Positions 43,023 through 52,434 of a DNA stretch of 64,000 nucleotides are shown here, in pieces. Both the position numbers and the translations under genes were made by a program. How positions within the stretch are numbered: the first letter of the stretch is position 1; the number at the start of each line of letters is the position of its first letter. Source of the stretch: Candidatus Poribacteria bacterium (lineage in GTDB: Bacteria > Poribacteria > WGA-4E > WGA-3G); assembly GCA_022820835.1 (NCBI GenBank), contig JAJEET010000008.1:1-64000 (forward strand). Direction: 5' to 3'. The notes beneath the pieces were generated by a model. It made no database searches. It saw only the letters and a list, made by a program, of their open reading frames with translations, and was not told where the DNA came from.

Positions 43023-44027
43023 ATGAAAGGTAAACGGATTGTGATACCAGCGAAGCGTTCGGCAACGCTGGAAGATTTTGAACTTGACGAAACACTCGCA
43101 CCGAACCAAATCTTACTGAAAACGCACTATAGTCTGATTAGTCCCGGCACGGAAGGCGCAGGATATACAGGACTTCAGAGCGGGACGCAGTTCCCACACG
43201 GTTCAGGTTATACAGCCGTCGGTGAAGTGCTGAAAATCGGTGGAAATGTAACGAAATGTGCCGTAGGTGATCTCGCCTTTTGCTATAGTCCACACGCCTC
43301 TATTGCCAAAACGGAGGCAGTGCTTTTAGCACGGAAACCGCCTTTAGACATAGATGAGAAGTTAGTGCCGTTTGTCCGAATGGCAACGGTTGCGATGACA
43401 TCTCTGCGGGTATCATCTGCTGAATTTGGGGACACTGTTGCCATTATCGGCTTAGGTCTGGTAGGCAACTCCGCATCACAACTCTTTAATTTGGCAGGTA
43501 TGAAGGTTGTCAGTATTGAACGCGTGCCGCGTCGGCTTGAAATTGCCAAGCAGTGCGGTATCCAGTACCTGATTAATCCTGACGAAGAAGATGCACTCGA
43601 ACGCGTGATTGCCCTAACGAATGGCGAAAAAACCGCCGTCACCGTTGAAGCGATCGGAAACCCACGGCTCGTCGAAACAGCGTACCAATTGACCGGCAGA
43701 AAAGGTGAAGTTATCCTACTCGGCTCACCGCGTGGCGAATACGTCACGGATGCAACGGCGATCCTGAACTACAGTCACAGCATCGGTCTCGGTGCGATTA
43801 CGCTCAAGAGCGCGCATGAATGGGTCTATCCGACGCTGCACTCAGGCGAATCGAAGCACTCACTTGAACGCAACTCGCGCTTGGTGTATTCACTGATGTG
43901 TGAAGGCAAGTTCAAGGTAGAAGAGTTACTAACACACGTCATTGACCCAGAAGATGCCCAATCCGCCTACGACGGATTGACAGATCGGAAGGATGAATAC
44001 TTAGGCGTAATCATGGACTGGACGTAG
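43023..44027 (+). CDS. Medium-chain dehydrogenase/reductase (zinc-type alcohol dehydrogenase-like)
   Basis: 334 residues. A GroES-like N-terminal domain (HYSLISPGTEGAGYTG, VGEVLKIGGNVTKCAVGD) is followed by a Rossmann domain with VAIIGLGLVGNSASQL. The four structural-zinc cysteines are absent, and the usual first catalytic Cys is replaced (SLISPGTE), so it may be zinc-independent. The pattern SLISPGTE is shared with a branch acting on sugars or on chlorin pigments (BchC-like); here a sugar or polyol is more likely. AAGGAG lies 11 bases before the ATG. It stands alone after the divergent PhyH gene. Confidence 0.85.
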   Translation: MKGKRIVIPAKRSATLEDFELDETLAPNQILLKTHYSLISPGTEGAGYTGLQSGTQFPHGSGYTAVGEVLKIGGNVTKCAVGDLAFCYSPHASIAKTEAVLLARKPPLDIDEKLVPFVRMATVAMTSLRVSSAEFGDTVAIIGLGLVGNSASQLFNLAGMKVVSIERVPRRLEIAKQCGIQYLINPDEEDALERVIALTNGEKTAVTVEAIGNPRLVETAYQLTGRKGEVILLGSPRGEYVTDATAILNYSHSIGLGAITLKSAHEWVYPTLHSGESKHSLERNSRLVYSLMCEGKFKVEELLTHVIDPEDAQSAYDGLTDRKDEYLGVIMDWT

Positions 44028-44050
44028 TGTTCTATCATTCTTATTTTCAT

Positions 44051-44208
44051 GGTTTGTAGGTTGGGTTGAACGTAGGGAAACCCAACTATTCGGTCAATCT
44101 AACCTATCAATTTAGATATAACAAAGCAGTAGTACTCCATCCAGTTTGAATTTTAAGATGGGTTCGGAGGTTTGTAGGTTGGGTTGAACGTAGTGAAACC
44201 CAACTATT
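44051..44208 (+). repeat. Two 40-bp direct repeats with an internal hairpin
   Basis: Copies 44051-44090 and 44169-44208 differ at one base. Each contains GTTGGGTT and AACCCAAC arms around GAACGTAG.GA, an 8-bp hairpin, REP-like. They lie in the 286-base gap after the MDR gene, in which no complete gene was found. Confidence 0.8.
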
Positions 44209-44313
44209 TTAGTGAAGGTATTGACAATACTGTTTTTCGATAAAATATGAAGGATTTATAAAACACCCTCAACTAACTAATCCAAAACTATTATCATATC
44301 CGAGGATAGGCCT

Positions 44314-44637
44314 GTGTTACGCGGCCTTCTCTCAAGTTTCGCCATTCAAGCAGGTCTCGTTTTCTTGCTACTGGTTGTCGGTGGGAGTCTGTTCTATAGT
44401 TGACATATCCGCCGCACCACGGAAGTTGAGTTGGAACAGTCGGATGCGTTGTTACAGCAACGCGGAAACAAAAACGGGATGCACACCGCAGCTGATACTA
44501 TTGATACAGATACAAGTCTTGTGGACGTTACCCCACGGAAACGCTCCATGAAAACCGATGACACACAATTAATGCCTGATGAAACAGCAATATTGCCAAT
44601 AAACATTTTGAGCAGGAGATTTTTTCATGTTCACTAG
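44314..44637 (+). pseudogene. Small membrane protein gene interrupted by an in-frame TGA
   Basis: GTG 44314 has GAGGAT 6 bases upstream and opens a frame with a membrane helix (FAIQAGLVFLLLVVGGSLFYS). At codon 30 it meets TGA (44401-44403), after which the same frame stays open to TAG 44635-44637, another 77 codons (HIRRTTEVELEQSDALLQQR and onward). The tail overlaps the next gene's start by 11 bases, as expected for an operon partner. It is probably a nonsense mutant of a single-helix protein of about 107 residues. Readthrough or a sequencing error remain possible. Confidence 0.5.
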
Positions 44638-45937
44638 ACACAAGCACACACAGGTATACAGAAAAATCTTCTTTTTCCTATTTTTACTCGGTGTTTCCTG
44701 TTTCTTGCTGCTACACCGGCCAGAAAAAACAACACAGAGACCGACGCGAGACACTACTGCCTTACCACCTGAGTTTGGGAAGACCCAACTACTTTCTGAA
44801 ACACCCCGATTTATAAAAACAGAAGGAATCCCACCTTTATCGCCTCAAGAAACACGCCTCTTAGAACAATTAAAAACAGAAGTTACCGCATATAACACAA
44901 AAATCAAAAGCGGCGAAATTGAGTTCTCGGTGACGGTAAGCCAAATCGCACCACAAGAAACCAAACCTCTCTTCGTAGAACTGCTCGAAGGGGTCCGTGA
45001 CAACTTCATACCCGAAAAAGAAAAAGATGGGGACGTACTGCCAACATACAAGGAAACGGGACATTGGTATATCACTTACCGTTTTAATGGAGAGACCGAG
45101 TTTTTTGATGTCAAAGCACGGGCAAAGCGCGATATGAACGGAGGCATTATCGTTACACAGACAGAAAACGGGGGCTTGCGTCATGACATCTGGCAGGAAA
45201 CACACCATCAATTCCTAAGACACCGAAAACAAACCCTATATATCCGAGAAGGCACGAAGTGGCGGCCGTACGACAAATGGCAACAGGTACTGCCGGTATG
45301 GATACCGACAAATGTTTTTGACAAATGCTTTAATCCATATTGGTGGCACCTCGGAGATGAGGAACCGCTTGACAGATTCATCCACCGTGATAAAATAATA
45401 GGTGTCAAATGGGTTGAAAATGATGGGGATCCCTATTTTTACCTCCAATTATACCACACTCAAGCGGAAAATGTAGATGCCTCTGTTGGGAGTGCCACGA
45501 CTCACGAAATCTGGATGCATCCGCAAACACGCGTCTATCCGAAGCGTATCCTGATTGCCAATCGAAGGGCGCAACTCCAACCTGAACTTGAAATTGTGGA
45601 AAAGTTCTTCAGCATAGCTGAAGCTGAACCAGTGCCGGGGAAATACTATTATTTCGAGACCATTAGCTTCCAGAGTCTTACGTCTGAAATCGCAGAATAT
45701 GAACCGGGAATCTTCTTTCCAAAAACAGTTACTGAGGAATCCTATGGGGAAGATAACGTGTCCGAAATCTTCCCAAACCGCCCCAATTCTGAGTATCCTG
45801 TAATAATACGCGAAGCACTCCTGCCCGAATGGTTCCGCAAAGAATACAAAAAAGCACCGGGTTTGAAGAGAGTCATGAACGTGCATCGCGCTGTCTTTAA
45901 CATCCCAATGGAGTTAGACATTCAGGGCACACTGTGA
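44627..45937 (+). CDS. Unknown membrane-anchored periplasmic protein
   Basis: 436 residues, no family recognised. A basic start and one hydrophobic helix (IFFFLFLLGVSCFLLL, residues 14-29) act as an uncleaved anchor or signal. The rest is hydrophilic and rich in aromatic residues and Trp (KWRPYDKWQQVLPVWIP, NPYWWHLGDEE), with a beta-rich look, so probably extracytoplasmic. AGGAGA is 8 bases before the ATG. It overlaps the stop-interrupted small membrane gene upstream, so the two likely worked together. I do not assign a function. Confidence 0.7.
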   Translation: MFTRHKHTQVYRKIFFFLFLLGVSCFLLLHRPEKTTQRPTRDTTALPPEFGKTQLLSETPRFIKTEGIPPLSPQETRLLEQLKTEVTAYNTKIKSGEIEFSVTVSQIAPQETKPLFVELLEGVRDNFIPEKEKDGDVLPTYKETGHWYITYRFNGETEFFDVKARAKRDMNGGIIVTQTENGGLRHDIWQETHHQFLRHRKQTLYIREGTKWRPYDKWQQVLPVWIPTNVFDKCFNPYWWHLGDEEPLDRFIHRDKIIGVKWVENDGDPYFYLQLYHTQAENVDASVGSATTHEIWMHPQTRVYPKRILIANRRAQLQPELEIVEKFFSIAEAEPVPGKYYYFETISFQSLTSEIAEYEPGIFFPKTVTEESYGEDNVSEIFPNRPNSEYPVIIREALLPEWFRKEYKKAPGLKRVMNVHRAVFNIPMELDIQGTL

Positions 45938-46023
45938 TGGAAATAAGCCTCCTATCCCCAGCGCGATTTCAAAACGGCGAAAACGGCTCCAGTCCACACC
46001 AGAATAAAAGGAAAAGTGAAGAA

Positions 46024-47382
46024 TCAAACCGGCCACCGCTCTTGAAATTGAGCGCCCATCGCTTCAGGAGCACCATGTTGCGCCAAGAAACTCAAAAACG
46101 CTTGATAGAGTCGACGCGCTTCTGCTGTATCCGATTCAAATCGGTTATTCGTCTGTGCAGGATCAGACGGTAGATGGAATAAAGACTTCGGAGCACCGCG
46201 GTTTTCCAAGAGCAGAGACCATGTACCATCGGTGATGCTGCCGTGCGGACTGCCACCATCAGGACTCCAGCCGCCAACCCAGGCACCGTGCGTAACCGCA
46301 TATTCGCGTCCGGTGTTGGTATCACCCATAATAGCAGGGAGCAGGCTGTTGCCTTCTACTTGTGCACCCCGTTCCGCCCCGAATACATCGAGGACAGTTG
46401 CAGGAATATCGACGATACTCGCAAGCGCGTCCGTATGGCGTGGTGTCGCTTCTGGATGATAAACCATGAGTGGGATATGGATAACCTCTTCATACATGCT
46501 CAGATTCTTAGCGAGCAGCCCGTGTTCACCCAACAGGAACCCGTGATCTGCCATAAAAATAATCATCGTATTTTCGGTCAATCCCATGTACTCAATTTTC
46601 CGTAGCAGCTGCCCGATCCAATTATCAACCAGTGATGCCTCTGCCCGGTAGAGTGCATTGAGCCGTTCCGTTTCACGTTCATTCATCGGATTAGGACCGT
46701 AGGGTGGATAGATCGGTTCCGGTCCGTCGTAGTCGCTTGCATCGAAACGTTTCAGGTACCATTCGGGTGCGTCCCACGGTTCGTGCGGATCGAAGGTGTC
46801 CACCATCAGATAGAAGTTTTCATGCTGATGGTTCCGCTCCAACCAGTCGCAAGCCGTCTGCATAGTCTGCGCGACGAAAGTGTCTGCTTCGGTTTGCCGA
46901 AACGCTATATTTCTCAGGTGGTTGCCGAGCCCACCGGGCAATCTGTTCGGATGTGTGCGTGTATATTCGCGATACCGCAATGCGTCCCGCGACTCATAAT
47001 CGTAGGGATGCGTCTCCAAGCAGTCGCCTTCCTGTCCGCGAATCCACTTCCAACCGGTGAACCCACGATAGTAAAAAAAGCCGTTGTTGATGTGATGCGG
47101 CGTATCCGCAATCATCATACTGACGACACCCGCCTTCGTTAGATCAGTTGCGATAACCGGGACATCTCGTTTAAGAGGTTCCCATCCCCGCCGACAGATG
47201 CTAACTTGCCCTGTCACGAGCTCGCCTCGGATCGGAACAGTCGGAAAACCACAGACATACGCTTTGTCAAAAACGACACATTTTTCCGCGAAGGCGTTTA
47301 GGGAGGGCGTATATCCCTTTCCGCCATAGATAGCGAGATTATCACGTCGAAAAGTGTCCGAAATAATGTGGATAATATTCAT
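46024..47382 (-). CDS. Sulfatase-superfamily hydrolase with Thr at the nucleophile position
   Basis: 452-residue alkaline-phosphatase/sulfatase-superfamily enzyme. Metal-site residues are visible: D9 and R12-R13-D14 (ISDTFRRDNLAIYGG), and MADHGFLLGEHG with Asp and His. The sulfatase signature C/S-x-P-x-R reads T48-V-P-I-R52, so the Cys or Ser that is normally converted to formylglycine is Thr. It may hydrolyse a sulfate or phosphate ester without formylglycine, or be inactive. No signal peptide was seen, so it is probably cytoplasmic. GGAGG lies 7 bases before the ATG. It follows the O-antigen ligase gene on the minus strand. Confidence 0.85.
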   Translation of the reverse strand: MNIIHIISDTFRRDNLAIYGGKGYTPSLNAFAEKCVVFDKAYVCGFPTVPIRGELVTGQVSICRRGWEPLKRDVPVIATDLTKAGVVSMMIADTPHHINNGFFYYRGFTGWKWIRGQEGDCLETHPYDYESRDALRYREYTRTHPNRLPGGLGNHLRNIAFRQTEADTFVAQTMQTACDWLERNHQHENFYLMVDTFDPHEPWDAPEWYLKRFDASDYDGPEPIYPPYGPNPMNERETERLNALYRAEASLVDNWIGQLLRKIEYMGLTENTMIIFMADHGFLLGEHGLLAKNLSMYEEVIHIPLMVYHPEATPRHTDALASIVDIPATVLDVFGAERGAQVEGNSLLPAIMGDTNTGREYAVTHGAWVGGWSPDGGSPHGSITDGTWSLLLENRGAPKSLFHLPSDPAQTNNRFESDTAEARRLYQAFLSFLAQHGAPEAMGAQFQERWPV

Positions 47383-47425
47383 ATTAAATCCTCCATGTTA
47401 TTTTCAATGCTGATGACGAATTCTA

Positions 47426-48820
47426 TTATACACCGGCTTCGGTTTCTGGTGTAGACTTTTCACGAGCAGCCATCTGTACCACAGCGGGTAGCAACCCATA
47501 GATGCCCCAAAAAGGGACACCAATCGCATCCCCGTTTAAAAGGTTGTTGACCGTAAAATGCACCATCAAAGAAATCTCGGCTGCCATCAATCCAATGACG
47601 ATGGAACGGTAAAAGCCGTCGTCTATTGTTTTCAATGCCCGAAATCCGTAACGTAAGAAGGCGAAATTCAGCCATATCCATACGCCTAACCCAACGATAC
47701 CCAATTCCGCCATCACTTGTAGGTATTCACTGTGTGCACCGAGTTGAAACTGTGCTGTGTAACTCCCGACGAGAGCCACGTCTTCTTCGTAAAGCATCGC
47801 GAATGCACCGTAGCCTTGCCCCAAAATTGGACTTTCAAGGAACATCACTACAGCCTGTCCCCATCGGAGGAGACGTGCGCGGTTTGACGCATAACTGACA
47901 TCCACGGCAGAGGAGATCCGTTCAATAACGATGTCGTAGACCCCCGGTAAATTCAGAGATACCAATAAAATAACACCTGCTGCACCGATAAACAGGATCT
48001 TTTTATGTGTAACGCCTCTCCCGAGTTGGAGCAGCATAAAACCGATGGCGACGATGACAGAGAGCCAAACCCCACGCGAAAAACACATCAGGAGTCCGAC
48101 ACTGAAACAGATGAACCATACCGTCCATAACACTCGGTCGTAGGTGCCGTTGTCAAACAGGAGACGGCTGAGGCAGACCAGAAAGAAAATTGCGGTGAAG
48201 GCACCATAGACGGAGTAATTCGTAAACGGCGCACTCCGATAAGCACTCGTCCACTGCCACGCGTCAATATGATAAATTAGCACGATAACCGTCCAGATGA
48301 CAGCGATCACAGCAGACGGAAAAGTGGCAATAAATAGCCGTTTCAGGGCAACTCTGTTTTGAATAACAGTATGTACAATCACACTAAAGAGCATATACAC
48401 CGTCGCACGTAGCGCGCCTTTGAACGTTCCAAAAATATCCGGCGTATTGATTGCTGAGAGGAACGTAACGAAAATATAGAGGCAGAGCGGAACGAAGAAT
48501 GGGAAGGCATCCTCCAATTTCTTCTTCTGGAGTGCTCGGTCAACTATTTTCTGGACGCAGTAAACGGCGACGAGCATGCCTAATAGCGGTTCTGTCGGAG
48601 TTTGGATTTCAAAACGACCGGGTAGGATGTAGCGGAATGAAAACGGCAACGCAACCAGCAGCAGATAGACCGCAAGTTCCATACCGAAAAAGACGAAAAT
48701 AGCGGTTGCTGCCAACAAACTGAAAAGTGGGAGTGGCGTATCGGCATATTTACCGATAATGCCTCCGAATATGAGACAGACCACAAAAGGAAGGATTCGC
48801 TTGCCGTGCTTTAAAAACAT
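47426..48820 (-). CDS. O-antigen ligase family membrane protein
   Basis: 464 residues with about 12 hydrophobic helices. The Wzy_C/WaaL-type periplasmic loop contains GQGYGAFAMLYE and HSEYLQVMAELGIVGLGVW, the His-centred motif of O-antigen ligases and polymerases. Such proteins transfer or polymerise undecaprenyl-linked glycan at the outer face of the inner membrane. With the GT2 and nucleotidyltransferase genes elsewhere in the window, this supports a surface polysaccharide. The minus-strand run continues into the sulfatase-like gene 43 bases downstream. Confidence 0.85.
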   Translation of the reverse strand: MFLKHGKRILPFVVCLIFGGIIGKYADTPLPLFSLLAATAIFVFFGMELAVYLLLVALPFSFRYILPGRFEIQTPTEPLLGMLVAVYCVQKIVDRALQKKKLEDAFPFFVPLCLYIFVTFLSAINTPDIFGTFKGALRATVYMLFSVIVHTVIQNRVALKRLFIATFPSAVIAVIWTVIVLIYHIDAWQWTSAYRSAPFTNYSVYGAFTAIFFLVCLSRLLFDNGTYDRVLWTVWFICFSVGLLMCFSRGVWLSVIVAIGFMLLQLGRGVTHKKILFIGAAGVILLVSLNLPGVYDIVIERISSAVDVSYASNRARLLRWGQAVVMFLESPILGQGYGAFAMLYEEDVALVGSYTAQFQLGAHSEYLQVMAELGIVGLGVWIWLNFAFLRYGFRALKTIDDGFYRSIVIGLMAAEISLMVHFTVNNLLNGDAIGVPFWGIYGLLPAVVQMAAREKSTPETEAGV

Positions 48821-48919
48821 CCCTTAGGAGTTAACTGTTTCCAGTTAGCAGCTTCCAGAAAAGAAATACTGTGTTATCCGCACATCTCTTAACTGGGTAC
48901 TGGTTACTTCTCCCACCGG

Positions 48920-49606
48920 TTAAAATTTCATTTTGACACCGACTCCAATCGCAGTGCCATCTAAAATCAGGTTAAGCGGGATAGAACCGGTCGTCTCTAC
49001 GGTATTGAGGATCCGCTTCACCTCAATGTTGAGTGCAAGGTTATATTCCCACTCCATCAGTTCTGCCCCGATAAGGACATATCCGGTTGGACCGGCGGAA
49101 CTATCGTGGAAACTGATGCCTTGCGTTTCGATTAGGTCAATCGCGCTGCCGCTAAAACTCGTTCCCAAAAAACCGACACCGCCGCCCAAATAGATCGGCA
49201 GAAAATCGGAGAGTAGCACCGGACGGTAGATGAATTGATATGAAACTGGGATAAGGGTGGCAGACAGGTTCGCGGATGTAGGTGGCGGAATATCAAGTTC
49301 CATTTGCCAATATCCAATCTCGAAACGGGAATCTAACTCCGGTGTGTGTTCAAATACGACGGAGACCGTGGGTAACAGGGCACCAGGAATCCGAGATACG
49401 CCGACACTCTGAAGAATATCGGTTAAATCGCCTAACTCTGGCTTATAGGAAAAGAGGGAAAGTTGAAACGCTGGAGAACGAAGGTGTTTACCCAAAAAGT
49501 CTCGGACGGGTGAGGGTCTTAAGGGTGTGGTATCAACAGCATCCGCGGATGTTAGACAGGTCATCAGGAGTATAAGAGACATGAAACAGGCAAATACCAG
49601 ACGCAT
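48920..49606 (-). CDS. Probable small outer-membrane beta-barrel protein
   Basis: 228 residues with a signal peptide (LVFACFMSLILLMTCLTSADA). The mature part alternates polar and hydrophobic residues (FEIGYWQMELDI, LIPVSYQFIYRPV, LPIYLGGGVGFLG) and ends in a terminal Phe (GVGVKMKF), as barrels do. It looks like an OmpW/OmpA-barrel-type 8-strand protein, but no family is certain. It lies downstream of the OmpA-type lipoprotein gene on the same strand. Confidence 0.6.
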   Translation of the reverse strand: MRLVFACFMSLILLMTCLTSADAVDTTPLRPSPVRDFLGKHLRSPAFQLSLFSYKPELGDLTDILQSVGVSRIPGALLPTVSVVFEHTPELDSRFEIGYWQMELDIPPPTSANLSATLIPVSYQFIYRPVLLSDFLPIYLGGGVGFLGTSFSGSAIDLIETQGISFHDSSAGPTGYVLIGAELMEWEYNLALNIEVKRILNTVETTGSIPLNLILDGTAIGVGVKMKF

Positions 49607-49659
49607 ATCAATAGGGTCCTTATCCGAGGAATGCAGTAACGAGGTGAAGTAACAACGAT

Positions 49660-49678
49660 GGGCGGGAAGGTCCCGCCC
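49660..49678. repeat. GC-rich hairpin between envelope genes
   Basis: GGGCGGGA-AGG-TCCCGCCC, an 8-bp perfect stem followed by CTACG. It resembles dispersed REP-like units and may end or stabilise the mRNA of the OmpA-type gene. Confidence 0.6.
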
Positions 49679-49700
49679 CTACGTTGAAATGAAAGTTAGG

Positions 49701-50573
49701 CTACATCACTGCGCCTGCGGGGAGCAGAATGACTTCAGCCCTACGATTCATAGCTCTGCCAGCGGCAGTCGTTTGTGGGGCGATAGGTTTGGTGTGTGCC
49801 ATACCGACTGCCTTGATCCTGGCGGCATCAATCCCTTTGGACTGCAGGTATTTCGCCGCTGAGTTGGCGCGGGCTTGTGAGAGGTCCCAGTTGCTTCTGA
49901 AGCCACCACGCAACACTGGCGTACCGTCAGCATGTCCAACAACGACAATTTTTGCGTCAGATGCCATGAGTTGATCAATGACGCCGTCGAGCATCTCTTT
50001 TCCTTTGCTGGATAAACCGGTCTGTCCGCTGCCGAAGTTAACGGTCGTAACCACCATCGGTTTCTTGGCTGCCTCTGCTGCGTTCACGGCGACCTGTTCT
50101 TTCACAGCCATCAGTTCAGATTGAAGTTGCTTTATCGCTGTACTGTTCGCTTGGCTAGTCTGTCCCGCAGCATCAATCTGTTTTTGCAATGCGGCATCAC
50201 CACTTTTCGCAGCGTCCATTGCTTCTTTGCCTTGCATGTCAATGGCTTTCGTTAGGTCCGCGCGGAGTTGTGCGTCCTGTTCTTTGGCTCTCTGTTCCGC
50301 AGCAGCGATCGTATCGGCATCACCTTGCTGAGACGCGGCAATCGCCTCTTCTTTCGCTTTCGAGATCGCCTCCGTTGTATCTTTATCATGCTGATCAAGC
50401 TTGCCTTCTAACATTGTAATTTTGTTTGACATATCAGAATCGGCTTGTTGCATCTGGGCGACATGTTCATTCTTCCACATATCAAACTCTTCTTGGTTCA
50501 ACTTGCCGCAGCTACTGACAACAAGCGCAACGCCGAGAAGAGCAATAAGTGTGAAAGCAGTTCTATTAAGCAT
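49701..50573 (-). CDS. OmpA/Pal-family lipoprotein
   Basis: 290 residues. The lipobox LVVSSC puts the lipidated Cys at 22. A long Ala-rich coiled-coil follows (about 30-170, EAISKAKEEAIAASQQGDAD), then an OmpA-like peptidoglycan-binding domain (about 175-290) with VNFGSGQTGLSSKGK, VVVGHADGTP, LSQARANSAAKYLQSKGID and NRRAEVIL; the Asp and Arg that grip diaminopimelate are present. It tethers the outer membrane to the cell wall. AGGAGG is 6 bases before the ATG. A consensus-like promoter lies about 260 bases upstream. Confidence 0.9.
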   Translation of the reverse strand: MLNRTAFTLIALLGVALVVSSCGKLNQEEFDMWKNEHVAQMQQADSDMSNKITMLEGKLDQHDKDTTEAISKAKEEAIAASQQGDADTIAAAEQRAKEQDAQLRADLTKAIDMQGKEAMDAAKSGDAALQKQIDAAGQTSQANSTAIKQLQSELMAVKEQVAVNAAEAAKKPMVVTTVNFGSGQTGLSSKGKEMLDGVIDQLMASDAKIVVVGHADGTPVLRGGFRSNWDLSQARANSAAKYLQSKGIDAARIKAVGMAHTKPIAPQTTAAGRAMNRRAEVILLPAGAVM

Positions 50574-50838
50574 GGATTCCTCCTAATTTTTTACGACAAT
50601 TCAGTACGTTACTTGTAAACCAGCATTATTGAAAGTGTGGTTTTCAGGTTACGTCCTGAATTAGATAGACTCTGTTTGCTCGGAATTCTTCTCAAATCCC
50701 GTTTAATGTATGTATGCAGACGATATAGTCACCTGACCCGTGCGAGACCGCAATTTTCAACGCCAGAAATTGCACCACGAACTTGGAAAATAAAGAAGAC
50801 CTATAAGCAATTGACCTTCACAGGTGCTTTTACTATAA

Positions 50839-50868
50839 ATTATATCACTTTTCTCTAAAAAAAGTCAA
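50839..50868 (-). promoter_or_regulatory. Promoter of the OmpA/Pal-type lipoprotein gene
   Basis: On the minus strand, TTGACT (50868-50863), 18-base spacer, TATAAT (50844-50839). Transcription would start near 50832, giving an untranslated leader of about 260 bases before the ATG at 50573. The rest of 50574-51042 shows no gene; an AT-rich leader could hold regulatory structure. Confidence 0.65.
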
Positions 50869-51042
50869 AAGTTTTTTTTTACGCTTACCAACAGCACTTG
50901 GTAGATGCCAAAATCCACTTGATTTTTCATTGAGGATGCGGTAAAATTCAGTACCTGTTCTTCTTGAGTAGCGATAGCAAAAGGTGTACTTTGTAAACGT
51001 CCTGAGAAGAACATCACCCCAAAAAAAAGGATTGCCGACAGT

Positions 51043-52401
51043 ATGGGACAGATCAGCATTATTTTAATTGCAGGTTTACTCTTCCTTTTCTCCTTTGAAC
51101 CGCCGCAAAGCAGCCTAAATATCAGCGATATGCAGGTGCTCTTCTGGACGATTATATTGACCGGTTTTCCTGTGCTTATCACGTGCTTCGTGACCGCGTA
51201 CGTTGCCCGGACGTTTCCAGCGGACAAAGAGGAGAACCTGCCGAAGCTCTATCGGTTACGACGCTTCATGATCGTCTTTGAATGTGTCAGTTTAGCGGCG
51301 TATCTGTGCAATCTCTACCTGCTTAATTTACCAGCATTGATTAACAAACACCTCGCGTTTTTCCCGATGGAAAATCTACGCCAAGCAGTCGCTTTGCTTC
51401 CACTCCTCATTGGACTCATCTGTATCAGACTTGCATTTTACCAGGTGAGCCGCCTGCAAGCGAGTCACTACCGAGAGGTTGCGACGCTCCAATTCAAGTT
51501 CCTACTCATTCCGTTGCTACCGATATTCGTCTATTTTGTAATAATAGACGCTTTGCAATGGCTTCCGTATTCTGCGAAGGTTTTCATTATCGAACATCCG
51601 TATGTTCTCATCGGGTTGATCCTGCCGGTGATTGCCTCTGCCTACGTCCTCGCACCATTACTCATGCAGTTTCTATGGAAAACAAAACCGCTGGCATCCG
51701 ACTCAGTGTTGAAGGGAAAATTGGAGCGTTTGACAAAAGAGAGTGGTGTAAAATATCGGGACATTGTGGTGTGGCAAACCGGTTCACTGCTGATTGCAAA
51801 CGCTGCAGTTGCAGGCACTTATCCTGGAAATCGTCGAATCTTCTTAACCGATGCGCTCCTTGAATACTTTACAGACGAAGAAATCGAAACCGTTGTCGCT
51901 CACGAACTCGGACATATCCGCTACAGACACATTCCGACATATATGCTCTTTTCGCTTTTCTATCTATTGAGTTACCCATTTTTCTACGTTTTTGTTGAGG
52001 AGCCGTTGGTAGCGCATTTCGGCGAGTCGCAGATCATCGCAACGTTATGTCTGTTAGTATTTCTAACCGTCTATTTTGTCTTCATTTTCCGGTATTTGTC
52101 GAGACGTTGCGAGCATCAGGCAGATCTGTATGCAGTCGCACTCACAAGAAAGCCGGATGCGTTTGAAAACGCCTTGCTCAAATTAGCTGTGTTGAATTCC
52201 GTGCCGAAATCAATCCGTCGTTTCTTTGAAATTTTCAACACGCACCCGTCTATTGATCGGCGGATCGATTTCATCAATCAGTGGATAGAACAGCGTTCCG
52301 CGATTCAACGGTATAAAAAATATCTGCTTGAAGTCAAAATCTTAATCGCCTTGCTTCCGATATTCGGTATTCTTGCCTGGCTCCTGTTCATGAATGCGTG
52401 A
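51043..52401 (+). CDS. M48 family metalloprotease (Ste24/HtpX-like)
   Basis: 452-residue integral membrane protease. The zinc motif HELGH is at residues 287-291 (VVAHELGHIRYRH), and the third ligand Glu lies in RRCEHQADLYAVAL, followed by FNTHPSIDRRI, a Ste24-type closing motif. About six hydrophobic helices precede the catalytic domain, with two more between the zinc motif and the third ligand, as in the Ste24 CAAX protease fold. It likely degrades or processes membrane or exported proteins. An AAGG about 12 bases upstream is a weak ribosome site. Confidence 0.88.
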   Translation: MGQISIILIAGLLFLFSFEPPQSSLNISDMQVLFWTIILTGFPVLITCFVTAYVARTFPADKEENLPKLYRLRRFMIVFECVSLAAYLCNLYLLNLPALINKHLAFFPMENLRQAVALLPLLIGLICIRLAFYQVSRLQASHYREVATLQFKFLLIPLLPIFVYFVIIDALQWLPYSAKVFIIEHPYVLIGLILPVIASAYVLAPLLMQFLWKTKPLASDSVLKGKLERLTKESGVKYRDIVVWQTGSLLIANAAVAGTYPGNRRIFLTDALLEYFTDEEIETVVAHELGHIRYRHIPTYMLFSLFYLLSYPFFYVFVEEPLVAHFGESQIIATLCLLVFLTVYFVFIFRYLSRRCEHQADLYAVALTRKPDAFENALLKLAVLNSVPKSIRRFFEIFNTHPSIDRRIDFINQWIEQRSAIQRYKKYLLEVKILIALLPIFGILAWLLFMNA

Positions 52402-52434
52402 AACAATAACAGTTGCAACATTCGCTCAAGGAAT

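Noticed and set aside
42930-43109. Upstream extension of the PhyH gene
   Set aside because: It overlaps the divergent MDR gene's start and is not protein-like; the ATG at 42929 has a family-typical N-terminus.
44401-44403. Selenocysteine codon reading of the TGA
   Set aside because: I could not define a convincing SECIS hairpin just downstream and no Cys homologue is known to me, so nonsense mutation is the simpler view.
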